Assembly (NCBI RefSeq): GCF_020379485.1
Contig: NC_063442.1
Coordinates: 11,247,509-11,311,508 of the forward strand
Length of the DNA: 64,000 nucleotides
Reading direction: 5' to 3'
DNA from: Brassica napus
Lineage: Eukaryota; Streptophyta; Magnoliopsida; Brassicales; Brassicaceae
Positions 37,095-50,748 of this stretch are shown here, piece after piece. The notes beneath the pieces were generated by a model. The model had not been told where the DNA came from, searched no databases, and was given only the letters and a program-made list of their open reading frames with translations. The position numbers and the translations under genes are program-made. Every line of letters starts with the position of its first letter. Within the stretch, counting starts at the first letter, position 1.

Positions 37095-38706
37095 TTATTT
37101 AAAATGAGTAAAAGCCCGGTTAACTCAATCACATACACTGCCTTTTGTATTGTAGTGTATTCAATCACACACACTGCCTTTTTGTATTGTAGTGTATTCC
37201 CTTTTCTTGTAACCAAAAAAGTTAAGTCATAATGAAACTAATTTGTGTTTCAAAAAAAAATATTAGCATAGTTGATATTTTGCATATTTACATTGTTTTA
37301 ATCATCCATTCTTGTACATGTTGATCCTTTATAATAGCATTTATACATATTTAGGTTGCCTTGTCATGCATTAGTCATGAGGTGTTCGAGAGAGATTCAT
37401 GATGAATTTTGTGGCCAAAAGAGTGTTTGGTGTCTTAAGAGTGTAGAAGAGTCGTTGAAGGATCCTAGCGGCCAGGTCGCTACAGAAGATAGAGCCGGAA
37501 ACATGAGACACGTCCTAAGTACCGTAGTGGTAGTGTTATATCGGTTCAGAGAAGCCGCTAATTTCGGAGCGCCTTTCACATCGTTGCACCATAGCAACTT
37601 CACAAGGTTGCTATGGAATCAAGACTTCTGAATCTCCCAAGTGTCGTAGCAGCCACCACTGTAGCGGCCAAGACAAGTCGCTATGAGCATAGCGACCCAC
37701 TGTAGCGACCTCATCTAGTCACTATTGAGAAAAATACCTATATTTTCATGGGTTAGCCCATGTTTATTGGGTTGATCCAGCTCGAGTTTTAGTCTTTTAT
37801 AAATACTTTTTAGACATAAGTTTGGGATTATCTTGTTTTCTCCCAAAATATTCTTCTACTTTGGTGAAAGCTTGAATTTTTAGTATTTTAATATATCTTT
37901 CTTTGAGTGATTTGAGTTTATATCATCTTCTTAGCATGATTAGTCTTGAATCTATGATGGGTTTAAGGTTAAACAAAGTGATTAATGCGTAGACTCCTTT
38001 TGAATCCATGAGTTAGGTAGATCTAGGGTGATTAGTGAAGAGTTAAGGTGTTTAATGTTATATCCACTTGTTTCTATGCTTATTAAGTGATCTTAATGCT
38101 TGATTTGACTTGATCACTCTCATCTTGATATAAAGCTATGTTTTGCACCAAAAGTGTTTATTAAAATGCTTGACTGAACTTAATATTGCTCTAGCTTGAA
38201 TAACCAAAGGGATTTGATGTTAGGATTGCTAGATGGTTAATAGTCTTTAACATAATTCATGCTTGAATGATTTGAACCAATGGGAATTGATGTTTAACTC
38301 ATGAGGAATTGATGTTTAACTCATGATTGCATAATCACTATCTTCGGAAAGGATTGATCTTTATTAGTGTCTAGGCCTATAGAAACTTGTGATTGCTAAA
38401 GTTAACACCTTGATTTGGAAATTAAATGTCTTGGATCAATTGTCTTAGCCCATGGATTCTCCTTTAAAGAATTTATTGAAAGCTTTAGATATTGTATTGC
38501 TTAGATTAAATCTTGTTACTTATCAACTTGAATTCACTAATTGCACTAAGATTGAGTTGTATGGCTTGCATTCTTAGTAATTGAAATTATCTAGAGATTG
38601 GATTTACCGTTACTACAACTACTTAAGATTAAACTTATTTCATATCAGTAGTGTAGAAGATTCACTGCATTGTCTTACTTTAAGTTAAGACTTGTTATGT
38701 TTGATG
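37095..38706. mobile_element. Unclassified 1.6-kb insertion in unit 2
   Basis: Unit 1 is continuous at the homologous point (caaggccact, 11451-11460). Unit 2 has a 1,612-bp insert flanked by a 10-bp direct repeat taaggccaca (37085-37094 and 38707-38716). No clear inverted ends, no TG..CA LTR ends and no poly(A). It includes a tandem 37-bp repeat (37124-37198), a region with tgtagcg / cgctac type motifs (37480-37730) and a TATA-like box (ttataaatac, 37798-37807) followed by T-rich sequence. The last features recall a retrotransposon promoter, but I cannot assign a class. Confidence 0.6.
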
Positions 38707-38716
38707 TAAGGCCACA

Positions 38717-39965
38717 AACTCTAATATCATATGCAAATTTTTGTCTAAATAAAATTTGAATGATTTTCTTAGTGTGATTGAATAGAATTTGATAGAATGA
38801 TGTGACTGAGAATAGAACTTGACTTATACACACACATAACTTTTCATATTGAGCTACAAAACTCTATGATATACCTTCAACATGTTGACCTATACAACTA
38901 AAGACAGATAATGGAATACTTGAAGAAGTGAAACTTTTGTGCATTCAACATGTTAAACAAGACTTGTCGTGTGGAAAATAAAGTAAATTGTAAGTGGAAA
39001 ATCTATTCAACATGTTGACCTATACAACTAAAGGCACATAATGCAATACTCTACATGCAACATAAACATAACGTAGACATGTTTGTCACGTGGCTTGGCC
39101 ATTTTCTCCCTTTAGATTCCATTATCATCTTTGCATAAAATTGATATTGACTTTCTATTGAAGGGAGAGACACTCCATCATCTGGCAACGTAAGCGGTTC
39201 CTTACCAATATTTTTTTATAACCTAGAATCTCTAGCAACACCTAGGCCCCATAAATGATTATATAGTAAGAAATTAAATTCAGCTTGGAACATGAATGTC
39301 ACCTTTGTAAACACACAACATTTCTTTTTGTCAGTCTTTCGGTTCTTTACACTGCTCTCCTGTACTCTTTAGGTTTCTTTTTTTCGCTGAATATTCTTGA
39401 TTCCTAAAAACATCTTGCGCAATTTTGATCCTATGATTGATGACTACCTACCTACCAAATTTACATCCATATATTCTAATACAATCCTCAGTTCTAGATT
39501 TAAAAATGGCGGATTTAGGTTTCATAGTGTTGCACACCTCCCTTGGATTCTTGCCGAAGAGGTCGGGGAGATGAGTTTCCTGCTGATACTCTTCACCTCT
39601 ATGAGAAAACATAACCACTTACATTTTGATTCCACATGTTGAGAGAACGAGGAACCAATGTCGTAATATCAAAACAACAACAACATCTAACATAATGATC
39701 TATTAAGTTTAATTACTTAAGAAATTACCCCAAAAGCTTTTAATTCGTGATTTAGTAGTGCTTCTTTCATATTTTAATGAGTCATTTATAAAGGAGTCTT
39801 GAAGTTAAAGAAAAATATAATGAGTAAAAGTGGCATAATACCTTGAAAATATAAAGAGTGAATACATATAGAAAAGAAAATAAAAATAGAGAAATAAAAT
39901 AATACATAGATAAAAAAGCCAACAAGACACAATGATAAAAATAGGTTTAATTTAGATGATCAACA
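38717..39965. other. Unit 2 spacer before GDSL copy 2
   Basis: Homologous to about 11460-12266. It contains a partial internal duplication (tcaacatgttgacctataca at about 38878 and 39008) and a stretch (about 39060-39430) that has no counterpart in unit 1. No gene seen. Confidence 0.5.
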
Positions 39966-41356
39966 TCAATAGATCTTGCTCAAGTATTTGTCGAGTAACT
40001 TGTCAACAATAACTTGATAAGCTCTTTCAGTCGGATGGTAGCTATCCCAGAATACATACGCCGAAGAATTAGAACATGTGAATGGGTTCAGTGAGTTACA
40101 CAAATAAGATATCGCAACAGTGCCTTTACCGCAACATCCTCTATCAGCTACTTCAAAACCTGAAAGAGAATGAGACTTATAAATTAGTTAATGTTATAAA
40201 ATAGAAAAATTATATAGTTGTATTTGTAAGATGAACTTACCATATTTTTCAGGGTTTTGGATAATGTCTAAAAGAGTATCATAAACATTAATGTAGAAGA
40301 TAACACCATCTAATTCTTTATCTAGAGAATCCAGTGCTGGAGAAAGTCTAGCGTTGAATTGTTTTGCCATATTGTTTAAAGGCTTATTACATCTTCTTGT
40401 AAATAAGCCTCCGAACATTGTTCTTTGAAGTGGTACACATCCAACAGGCACTGCGCTAAATACTCCAATTTTTCGAGCTCCAAGCTTATGTAATTCCTAT
40501 ATATTACATATAAGATAACTATTTAGTTTTAAATATAACTATAATTATTTGATTTATATATCAGTTTAAGATACTTACTCGTACGAACTTAGCTGCTGAA
40601 TCAGCCAAGAAGTTAGCATAAGAAGTACGATCATATTTATAAGATTGAGCTAGAAACGTGTGAGCAAGATCATTGCTACTAGAAACCACAAGAAAAAAAC
40701 TATGGTCCAAGATATTTTGGGCTTTTTCTTCTCCAAAATGTTGCTTGATGGTTGCTATGTATTGTTTGAAATATGTTAGTTGATCCCACACTGATATTAC
40801 AGACTACAAAATAACAAAAAAAAAATAAAAAATGTATTAGTTTATAATATGAAGCTAACGTTGACGATGAAAATATATTATAACGTACCATCATCTTAGC
40901 CGTTAATGGATCGTAACCAGTTCCTCCAGATGCAAATGTCACACCTTGAAGAAGATCTTCTGGCTTCAAATTTGGGCTCATATATGCTGGCAATGTTTTA
41001 GTCAATCCCAACTTCTCCGCTGAAAGACAATTGGTTAAAAACAAAATGTATCATTAAAATAGCTAGAAGATTTCTATTAGCAAATGTAAACAAAAATAAT
41101 TTGAATCGTTACCAATTAGATCAGAGGGAACTCTTCCATCAGAAAATCTTCCAGTGGCATAACCGCCCGGAAAGTCCTTGCCGTAGGGAGGAAAGTTGCA
41201 CTTTAGAATAGTGTGAAGTCCATTGTTATTACCAGTATCCATTATGGAATCTCCAAAAACTATTAGTGCTGGGATTGTTGCATTGCTTTCTTGCTTTGCT
41301 GCATTAGTTTTAACGGCTATTAGTACCAAAGCGAGCCATAACATTTGAAGCTTCAT
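39966..41356 (-). CDS. GDSL esterase/lipase, copy 2 (At1g58480-like), 5 exons
   Basis: Exons 41356-41113, 41019-40889, 40803-40579, 40496-40241 and 40159-39966 have exactly the lengths of copy 1 (244, 131, 225, 256, 194) and encode 349 residues. Signal peptide, FGDS nucleophile block, SSSNDLAHT block and DSYHPTE Asp/His block are all intact. An in-frame ATG 75 bases upstream would add 25 residues, but the start at 41356 places the signal peptide at the N-terminus and matches copy 1, so it is preferred. It is probably a secreted acyl-ester hydrolase with unknown substrate. Both copies appear to be under coding constraint. Confidence 0.93.
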
Positions 41357-42234
41357 TGTTTGGTCTGAGTTATTTGCTGTTGTGCTCGAAATTTGCTTGT
41401 GTGTTTTACAATGTTGAAGACATGCATGCATTTATAGATTGTTTCAGATTGTTGGACTTCTAAAAATATATCCTATGAACAATAGTTTGTTACCAGATGT
41501 CTTATCTCTAGTTAGTTATTAAAACTTACTTGGATGATGGTTCGTCACAACGACAACGGAATCAATTCTTTTCACAACTTGAATGTACTATGTTTAGTTT
41601 CTACACATATTTCATTAATGCTTTTCCAACTTTTAATGTTTTTGAAAGACATTATTTTTTTAATAAATTATTGGTTAATGGTAACAAATTTCAGGTATCA
41701 AAATATATCTATCAATAGTTATAATTTTAATTGTGTTTAAAAAAAAAAGTTTTTAAAAAGTTATAATTTTAATTGCTATCATTTTAGATCAAAAATTTTG
41801 TTTAGTTAAAAATCATATATTTATAATTTAACATTAATTATTTTAATATATTCTTAACGTTGATATATTGATCCTTCAAAGGAGTATATTAATTTTTCTA
41901 TGAATTTGTATAACTGCTATATTTCTCTGTATTCGCCTTTGAAATTAAAACGTCATTGGCAATGTTGTTTGGCAAGCATAAACACAACAAGGATAACAAC
42001 ACCACATAAAGCAAAAGAGGTTGAACGAAATAAGTGTGGCATATTACAAATGATGTTATATATTACAGATGTTTTCGGGGTTAAATAAAATAGCTAAATA
42101 ATATACAAGCAAACCAAAGCCACCAACACATGTACGTTAAGAAAGAAAAGATGAGAGACCTAAAACGATTAAAAGAGTTTAAAAGAATTTCAGTAGCCTT
42201 GTGAGATCCTAACAGCATTTTTATTCTGCAACTG

Positions 42235-43467
42235 TCATCTATATGTACCATTGGGCAATGGCTTCCCCATGATACCTCCATTCATTCTCTCATGGGCTTG
42301 ACTAGGGACCTCGAGCTTCATATCTTCTAACCGAGGTATTATCACACCAACTCCATCACCAGCTACAGGCCATGGCATAGCATTGAACACAGTAACGCTC
42401 ATACCTGCAGGATCAAACCCGTTCATGGAAGGGAGATACCAAGGAGTGTTGGTGGGAGGAGGAGGAGGATGGCCGTAAAATCCGGTGGTGGGTGGCATAA
42501 TCTGGTTATTCCATGGAAGGTTAGGCCCTTGAGCTGTGACTGGATAAGCATAAGGATAGTTAAAGCCTGGGAGACCTTGATGATAACCAAAGACAGGAGG
42601 AGGATACTGAAGAAACATCCCATATCCGTTACTCTCAGGCACATACGGTGTTGCTTTAAAGCTGCTGTAGGTAGGAGGTAGGTTATGATGATTACCACCG
42701 CCGTTATTGCTCTGGATCCCTTCTTTAGGTATTGCGCGTTTCACCTCCACGCGCTTATTACTCAACTCATGGAAATGACTCTGCATTACGATCTCAACAG
42801 AGTTCTCTGAATCATACGTGACGAACCCGAACCCCCTCGGCCTGTTCGTCACGCTGTCATGCATCACAACCACATCGGTCGTCTTGCCGAATTTCTCAAA
42901 GTAAGTCTTGAACTCCTCTTCTGTCGTCTCGGATGATAACCCCCCAACGAACAGCTTCTTGGTCCTGTGGTTGTTGTTGTTATTACCATTACTTAAGATG
43001 TCGTGAACACCACCACCGTTGTTCTGTTGGACTTGACTCACATATGGTTGCATGTTCTGTTGCTGATATCTCATATCATGTATCGGAATCGCCTTTTTCA
43101 CATCAACCTGACATAAAGATATTAATCACTAAAGAGTTCAACTTTCCGACCAAACCAAAAAAAAAAAACCATTTGAGACCAAAAGCTGATCAGGACACAC
43201 AAGTAGAGAACAAAGGAGACGAAGTGTGGAACTTACGGCACGACCGAGGATGAAATGAGAATCAGCGAGAGCCTTATCAACATCAAGAGCATTAGCAAAG
43301 CGAACAAAGCCAAACCCTCTGGGTTGACCAGTGGCTCTCTCCTTAGCAACAAGAGCTCCCAGCACAGCTCCATACCTACTGAAATGCTGCTTCAGAGACT
43401 CTTCACTAGTCTCTCTCGGTATGCCTCCAACGAATAGCTTGTTTCGGTCGCAATCCATTTCACCCAA
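42235..43467 (-). CDS. RBP1: RNA-binding protein with two RRMs, RBP1-like (At1g58470 homologue)
   Basis: Exons 43467-43237 and 43107-42235 join in phase to 367 residues. RRM1 covers about residues 9-82, with RNP2 KLFVGGI (10-16) and RNP1 RGFGFVRF (50-57). RRM2 covers about 127-205, with KLFVGGL (128-134) and RGFGFVTY (168-175). An Asn-rich linker lies between them. The C-terminus is rich in Pro, Tyr and Gly, like hnRNP A/B-type and Musashi-like plant proteins. It should bind single-stranded RNA in the nucleus or cytoplasm. The intron splits RRM1 from the VDVKKAI that closes it, as is typical of the family. The 3' portion (42235-42547) is the part duplicated at 35125-35437. Confidence 0.93.
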
Positions 43468-43765
43468 AAACCCTAATCTTCAATTCCAAGTCAAATGATC
43501 AGAGATTTGAGATCAAAATCAAAAACCCCTAAATTTTGAACAGTGATGTGTACGGAAACCCTAATTCGTAAAATTCTTGAAACAGTGATGAATCACGGAG
43601 AGAAAACTAGAGATTGAGAAGGGAAGCCCTAATTTTCCGGGAAAACTGTAGAAAAAAGCCCTAGAAAATAAAAACATCAAAGTTTCATGGCGAAGAGGAA
43701 AGTTTACCAGATAGGACAGAGAGAGAGAGAGAACAGTAGGTTGATTTGACACGGCAGGAGAAGTC
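43468..43765 (-). promoter_or_regulatory. Leader and proximal promoter of the RBP1-like gene
   Basis: On the minus strand a pyrimidine-rich leader (tctctctctctctgtcctatctg, about 43710-43730) is followed by a plausible splice donor (CTG|GTAAACTTTCC near 43706), suggesting a 5' UTR intron. A telo-box-like aaaccctaa is found twice in the plus orientation (near 43471 and 43557). These are typical of plant housekeeping RNA-binding genes. Confidence 0.4.
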
Positions 43766-46700
43766 GAAGAGAGTTAAAAGTTAAAAACTCTTCAGCTTTG
43801 GTTAAACTTTTTTTTTTGTTTATTTAAATATACATGGGATAATTATTGGATATTCTATAATGGAACTAACAGGCTTGAGCCTTTATTTATTAGGTTTTAG
43901 GCCCAATTGGTGTTACGGGTCGGTAGAGCGTTTCGAATTTGAGGCTGACCTAAGCTTTCCGATATTTTTCCCTTTTTTAAAAATTAGTCTTTTCGATTTT
44001 GTAGTAGTTATCTTCTTTTCTTCTTTTTTTTTTCACATCATACGGTTAATTTCTTATTTAAGCTTGAAATGATCTGGTGTTCAAAAAAAAAACAAGCTTG
44101 AAATGATCTAAAAAATTAGACTGGGATAAAACAATCAGTGTAATACTTATTCCTATGATATGTTTCCGTAATCTTAGATAATAAATCTTTTTTGTTTTGT
44201 TTTCAGAACGAAAATGATACACAACATAAAAATCTACAAATCTATTACTCAGTTTTGATAATTTCTTTAACTCCCTTAAAAAGTTTGACCATACTTATAA
44301 ATCTTGTATCATCGAAATCAAATCGTTGCAATTAGTACCAAAGTGTTGACACATTGACATTTATAGAATGCATTCTATATCCAAATATAGGGTATCAACC
44401 TCCGTATGTATGTATCGATGACATTATCCTCCTCTAATTTTTAGCTCTCAAGAGTTGAATTTTACATGTTGAATATATTCAAACCCATCCATCCACATCC
44501 ACTAAAGAGTGAGTCATGAGTGCATGGTCCATCAACCATACAAATCTCATGTGAGCTTACACCTCGGATAAATGATGGATTCAATCGTTCTTCTGGTTTC
44601 TCCACCTTTCTATTATTAGCTTCAAATCATGTTTGGCATTCCGCTTTCACATGCTTAATAATTTTGTATTCCATGGTTTTGATGTGTAATAGTTTTTATT
44701 TAGCACTGATATGATATTAAAGTTAGATGTACAATAGTTTTGGTAGGGTCTCCCACAGATTGTTTGGATCCATGGATCTTCCTGAAATTTAATCTTATAT
44801 AGATTAGTTTTATAAAAAATAAATATATAAAATCATATGAAATTTGATTGGTTTTATAAAAGTATATAAAAACTATGCAATTTAATTTTATTGATTTGAG
44901 TTTTTTTTCTGGTAAGTATATTATTATTTTTACAAAAATATATTTACTATGTAATATAAACATTTTTCTCAAAAATAAGAATTTACTAGAGTTTGCATTC
45001 ATTATAAGTTTTATAAGTTTTAATGCATTCATTATAAGTTTTATAATTAATCATGTTTTTAATTGTTCGTAAGTTATGTTGGTTGCATATTTCAGTTTTG
45101 GAAGATGAACCAACCACTCTAGTACTGTCCAAAACTTCCTCCATTTTAGAGTACCCTCTTCTACCATAGGTATCTTTTTTGGCCGACCACGCTTCCTCCT
45201 TGGCAGCTCCTCCCCCACCACTAGTGATGGCTTCACATCTCCAAATGTGGATATCATCTACTATATATTGGATTATTAGATATTTTGTACACTTTACAAA
45301 TATATTTTGAAAACTTAGGGAGTGTATTCAATCTAGAATTGAAACTGATTTGATTTTTACTAAGGTTTTAGATGGTTTAAGGTGAATTGAGAATTTAATA
45401 TGATTTTAGTTAAACAAATTCAGAATCTCATCTAAAATTATGAGATTTGAATTGTTATTTTTAAAACAATACCAAAATTCTCTAAAATGACTAAAAGAAT
45501 CTTAAAATTCAGAACTTAAAAAATTTCAATAGTAGTAGATTTTAAATAGTTTATCAAATAACAAATCTAATAACAGTTGATGTTAAAATAATTTTTAAGA
45601 TTCATATTTGAATAAGATTAGATTTGTCAATTTAACCTAAATCATTCAAACTCCCAATTGAAAATATGTAGTTAAAAATAATCAAAATAAGTATTAAGTA
45701 AAAGTTGTCAAAAAAAAAGTATTAAGTAAAATTTTCAAGTTTGTTAAGATTTACATAACAAGTAGCTTCAATTTATTGTCTTATACTCAAAACTGAGTTA
45801 TCACCAAACAGACATAGATTATGTTCTTATTCAGCTGAGTTATCTCCTAAACCTAAGAATCCAAAAACCCGAAAGATCCCAACTGAATCTGTACCTGAAA
45901 CCACTATAAATATCTACTCTTATCTACATATTTAAATTTTGTGACATACATGAAATAAAATGACAGAAGCGATGGGGGTGTACCTACAAACGCAGATTAC
46001 GGACCATAGTCTGGCAAAAGGACCAGTAGCCACTAACAAATTTGCCATGTGAACATGAAATATCACTTCCTAAGGGACCATTTGGTCCATTTTCATTATT
46101 ACCATTTTATAAATTCATCATCTACAAACATATACATAAATACATTTATAGTCTCACATGAATTCACTTACATGCGTATACACATCCAAGGAAATAAATA
46201 TCTTTCAAATGTACATATTCATTATACGAATCCAAGGAAATAAATATTAACAAACCTTATAATATTTTGGTCGACAATGATAACAACTATTTAGCAAAAA
46301 AAAAAGAGACAATGATGAATGATAACAACTGGAATATTGTAATCTCTGTTGTATGGATGAATAAATACTTTTAAGAAATGTTCACAGTTGAGTTACGTAC
46401 TGATAAGAAAAATAAGATATGAACAAACAAAAATTATATATCGTCAGGCAATAACATATCTATCTACTATCTAGTGTATCATTTTAATGTTTTTCCAATA
46501 GCAAGAACGTAATTGTTTTATATAAAAAAAAGTTAAAACTGTTCCTTTCACCAACTCGTTCATGATTATCTTTGTTTCATGAATCATGATCAAAATTTAC
46601 GATTTAGAAATTAAATTTGTCTATTTTGGAATAAATGTTCTTTTTTTTTTACATTTACGTAACCAAAATCTGCAGCAAATAAGATTTTAAGATTTCCGCC

Positions 46701-47783
46701 TTGAAAACAACTATATTTTATTTGAAAGTACGTAGTATTGATAAACAAACAATTTTCCATATTTTTTTTTTTTGCTTAAACAATTTTCCATATCTTGTCA
46801 TCATGTGATGCTCATATATTTCATGTCAAAACTGATTTTTTTTTGGTAAAATGTCAAAACTGATTTGAGAAAGATATTGTGGTCATCCCAAATTAAGGTG
46901 GTCAAGATTTAATGCACCGACTCTAGCGTGAATTCTCTTTCTATAAAGTTGTATACGAAGTGGCTTTGGATGCAAACACATTCTGAGTTCGATTATTTTA
47001 CTGCGGAAACTAAGTCATATTATTCTGTTCACCATAACTGTAGATACGTCCGTATAAAAACCTGAGAGACTAAATTTATCGTGAACTGGACCCTCCAATC
47101 CAGAGGTTAGGTCCGTGTTTTTAATAGACCCGAGTTTAACTTTTTTTACAAAAAAGTTTCGTATTTACTGTCTTTCTATTCTGAAGTTTTATTTCTTTAA
47201 ATTTTTACCGTTTGTATCTATCTTATCAAAGTAGAAGTACTTTAAGTTTTTGTTTGTCAACATAAATAGCAGTTAAAAAAAATAGTGTTGTTTGGAAACA
47301 TAGATAACAGTAAGTTAGAAAAAAAAATGGGTTTATGCTATTAGAAAAACTTGAAGTCCATTACATTATATTAAAAAGTAATGAGTTTATGTTACTTGAT
47401 ATATATATTTAAATCAAAATAATAATTTAAAATTGAGTTATATCAAAAATGTATTCAAAAATATACATATATTCAAAATTTAACTTTTACTAACATATTT
47501 TCCAATAACCATTATAAAAATGTTTTCAATATATATAAAAAAAATACAATACAAAGCTCAATTTCAAATACCAACTTAAATTCTGGTTTTCATATTTCAC
47601 ACTGAAATTTAAAAATATAATATATATGTGATTATTTATAGAGACTTATTTATATGATTGTACATATAAAATATTATTAATTATAAGAAAATTTATTTGA
47701 TGGTACGTATAAAATACCATTAATTATATGATAATACATATTTTTGTAACATATGGTGACACATATAGGATATATAATAGTGA
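43766..47783. other. AT-rich intergenic region, no intact gene
   Basis: About 4 kb of mostly AT-rich sequence. A minus-strand 68-residue frame at 45051-45257 contains an AT-hook-like RRKRGRPKK, but has no neighbours in frame. It may be a gene or transposon fragment. No clear terminal repeats were found. Poly(A/T) runs and low-complexity stretches are common. Confidence 0.4.
45051..45257 (-). other. Open frame with an AT-hook motif, fragment
   Basis: Encodes a 68-residue peptide with EELPRRKRGRPKKIPMVEEG in the middle. The core RKRGRPKK is the consensus of an AT-hook DNA-binding motif. There is no other recognisable domain and no sign of splice-linked exons. Possibly a captured or decayed fragment. 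I do not assign a function. Confidence 0.3.
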
Positions 47784-48391
47784 TTAGGGGTGGGCATTCG
47801 GTTTGTTTCGGGTCTATTTGGGATTTCGTGTTCGGTTCAGATCTTTGAGGATTCGGTTCGGATTTGGATAACCAAGTTAAATTATTTAAAAATAAATAAA
47901 TTTATTATACGCTTTAATTTCTTAAAAATTTATAAATAATAGAATATATTACATATAAATTTGAATAACATATGTCCGAGTACCTAACTTGACATATAAA
48001 TTGGTTTGGTTTAAATATTTAGATAGATAATTGATAATTATTTAAGCATTATTGGAGTTTTGAGTATTTTTAACTATTTTAGATATTTATATTTGATTAT
48101 TTTTATATATTTTCAAGTATTTAAACAAACTTAAAAGTATCATATATATTCTGGATGTTTATATATATATATATATATATATTAAATCTAAAAATAATTA
48201 ATATATAAGTATATAAATCTATTTTGGATACCCAAAATATTTCGGTTAGGATCGGATTAGGTTTCAGTTCTTCAAATACCAAAATTTCGAATAATTCAAA
48301 TATTTAATCAATTTCGGTTCGGATTTGGTACTACTTATTCGAATTGAGATCGGTTCGATTCTTCGAATTCGAGTTTTCTTATCCAACCCTA
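47784..48391. mobile_element. hAT-like MITE, 608 bp
   Basis: Flanked by the 8-bp repeat AATAGTGA (47776-47783 and 48392-48399). The ends are inverted: left TTAGGGGTGGGCATTCGG, right the complement of TTTAGGGTTGGATAAG. Subterminal regions are rich in ttcggttcgg / ccgaa motifs in both orientations, typical of a common plant non-autonomous hAT-type family. No coding content. The middle carries an (AT)n microsatellite near 48162. Confidence 0.78.
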
Positions 48392-48399
48392 AATAGTGA

Positions 48400-49542
48400 C
48401 ATAAAAAATAGCATCATATTTTGTTAAAAATACACCAGCGTAGACGCGCAAATCAAAATCTTGTTTAAATTATTTCACAAGTTCGAACAGTCAAGAAACA
48501 TATTTTCTTTTTTCTAAAATATTTTCCAAAAAAAAAAGAAACAGCTTCGAAGTTCTTTGTGATGTTACAATCAAAGATTTTTCAAAAAAAAAAAGATGTT
48601 ACAAGTAAAGAATAATATAAATCTGACTTTGCATAACATGCTTTATATAAAAACAATTAAATGTAACCACTAGTACACAGAAAGGTGTACAATAATGAGA
48701 AGGGTCCATGACCAGCTGTGTAGGAATGTACAAGTAATGAGAGTACGAAACTTAAAGTAGTAAATAAGTAGAAATGGTAGCTATGTTTACATGTTCAATC
48801 AATGTACTGTTACTTCTTCTTTGATTAATTGCCCTTATCATCAATCAATATTCATCTGATTTCGAGAGTCAAGACGTATTTTTGTTGGAGTTTTACGAAT
48901 TACGAAATCTACTTGTACTAATTAGGACAATCTATACCTCTACCGTAGCCTGACATGGCAAATTATTGACATAAAACCTCTCTTAATGTTCCAAGTTGGT
49001 TAGATACTTAGATGCAATGCAAACTATTGACGAATATGAGTTTGTAACAGAATATCTCCAGTTACTCTGAAATATGTTCAACGGTACGGTCTGTATTTAT
49101 ACATAAGTGGTTTAACAGAAAGGAAACTATACCACACTAAACCGATGGTAAGCTGAACTATACAATACGTACTATCAATATCCTATTACAAACTTATTTA
49201 TCTTTTCTCAAACTTATTTATCGTGCTATGAAATAAGTCAATAACCCAAAAGATTAATCCAAGTTTTCTGTTCTTTGTTTTTTATCATCCAATTTTTTTT
49301 TTTGCATTCAACGATTTTTGGTTTCAAACGTTACTTACATTTTTTATTTGTTAAGGAAAATAACTTGATAGTTGCAAAATCGAGAAAAAGTGAAAAAAAT
49401 AACAACATAGTATGGGCATTATCAAGAAAAAAATGGAGAAACCCACATGGTTTTCTTAAAGACATATATAGCCAACATACTCAAAGGAAGAAGGTGTTCT
49501 CTGTTCAAGAGATGAAATAAAATAATAAATATCCACCATTTT
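48400..49542. other. Intergenic region downstream of the SOFL gene
   Basis: AT-rich, with no supported gene. One plus-strand frame at 49275-49520 lies here; it has no recognisable similarity and overlaps nothing conserved, so I do not call it. Confidence 0.4.
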
Positions 49543-50748
49543 TTATCTTGTTCTCTTTATCTGGTTACTGCCACCTGCAAAAACACACATATAGCCAAGC
49601 AAAGAATTCACTTATACGTGGACAAAAGAAAAGAAATCACTTATACATGCATACATTTATACTCATACATGCATGAAACATCATAAATTTTTAAAATGCA
49701 TTATTTTAATATAGGAATGTGACTAACTGGATCCACAATATACTTTCCAAAGGATGTTTACATTACAACATATCTACAATAACTAATTAAGTAAATTGAC
49801 TAATGTATGCGATTTTTATGCATCATTATGTCTAATAGTTATATTAATTAATGGCCAGTAAGCAATGAACATACCATAACCTTGATGATCCGATGCAAAT
49901 TTCTCAACCGGGAAAGCTTGTTGTAGGAAACCCGATTCATATTTTCCCTGCAAAGAAACATAATATTAGAAAACTGATTCAAGGAAATTATCATACTAAA
50001 AATTAAGATTTTTTTCTCAGATGCGGTGATGTAATTAAACACAACTTTTCTTTTAGTTAAAAAAACACAAAAATTAAAAAAAATATTTGGCATACACTAA
50101 TTTTTAGAAGCCAAAGTCGTAATAACTAATAACCTTGATTATTCTTCTTGTGGAGTAGCTTTGGGAGAAATAATCTAATTGTTGGTATTGATCTCGATGT
50201 TTCTTATATGCTGATACTTCTTTTCCAGTTGCCTATATACATAAGTTTACAAAAGTTGAGACTATAATGATATAACTGAGACAAATGAATTTAGTTGAAA
50301 CGAAATATGTAAGAACTCTTTTTTTTTTTTAATGATAATGTTAACAAATAGCAAGGAACAATGTGCCCTGAGAATTAAGAAAAGATTCTAAGTATATTGA
50401 CATGACAAGTTTGTAAAACAATACCAATGAAGAAGCTGTGTCATCAAGGCAAGAATTGAATCGCTCAATATATCCTTGTTCTTCATGAACTTTCTTCTTG
50501 TTCTTGATTTTGCTCTTGCACCAATATTGTGTGTTTTGTTGGAGGGGATCCTCAGGGACTGCCTCTTCAGAGTAATAAGGAGGCCCGGATGATGCATCCG
50601 ACACCATGGAAGAATCATCATCATGTTCTTGTTTTGTTACTCCATTGTCATCATCAAAATGATGCAATGTAACAGAAGAAGAATGGTCTAAGTACATTGT
50701 CCAACCTGATTCTCCCGCATCGCTGTATTCTAAATCCGACAAATCCAT
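49543..50748 (-). CDS. SOB FIVE-LIKE (SOFL) family protein, SOFL6-like, 4 exons
   Basis: Exons 50748-50425, 50232-50134, 49947-49875 and 49574-49543 join in phase to 175 residues. The N-terminal SOFL-A motif reads AGESGWTMYLDHSS (residues 12-25) and the SOFL-B region contains DDTASSL (about 102-108). The C-terminus (GKYESGFLQQAFPVEKFASD, then GGSNQIKRTR) is assembled from three short exons. SOFL proteins are plant-specific nuclear/cytoplasmic proteins linked to cytokinin levels in Arabidopsis. The position between RBP1 and SQE1 matches At1g58460 (SOFL6; locus recalled, moderately sure). The short exons are predicted from splice signals and phase only. Confidence 0.8.

Noticed and set aside
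37095..38706. Solo LTR
   Set aside because: A TATA-like box is present but there are no TG..CA ends and the flanking repeat is 10 bp rather than 5.
45051..45257. AT-hook protein gene
   Set aside because: Only one short motif, no further exons or domain; kept as a fragment only.
48160..48182. (AT)n tract as a regulatory or origin element
   Set aside because: It is a simple microsatellite inside a MITE; similar tracts occur at 18019, 19127 and 62990.
49275..49520. 81-residue plus-strand frame near the SOFL gene
   Set aside because: Low-complexity, no similarity recognised, and antisense to the SOFL 3' region side with no splice support.
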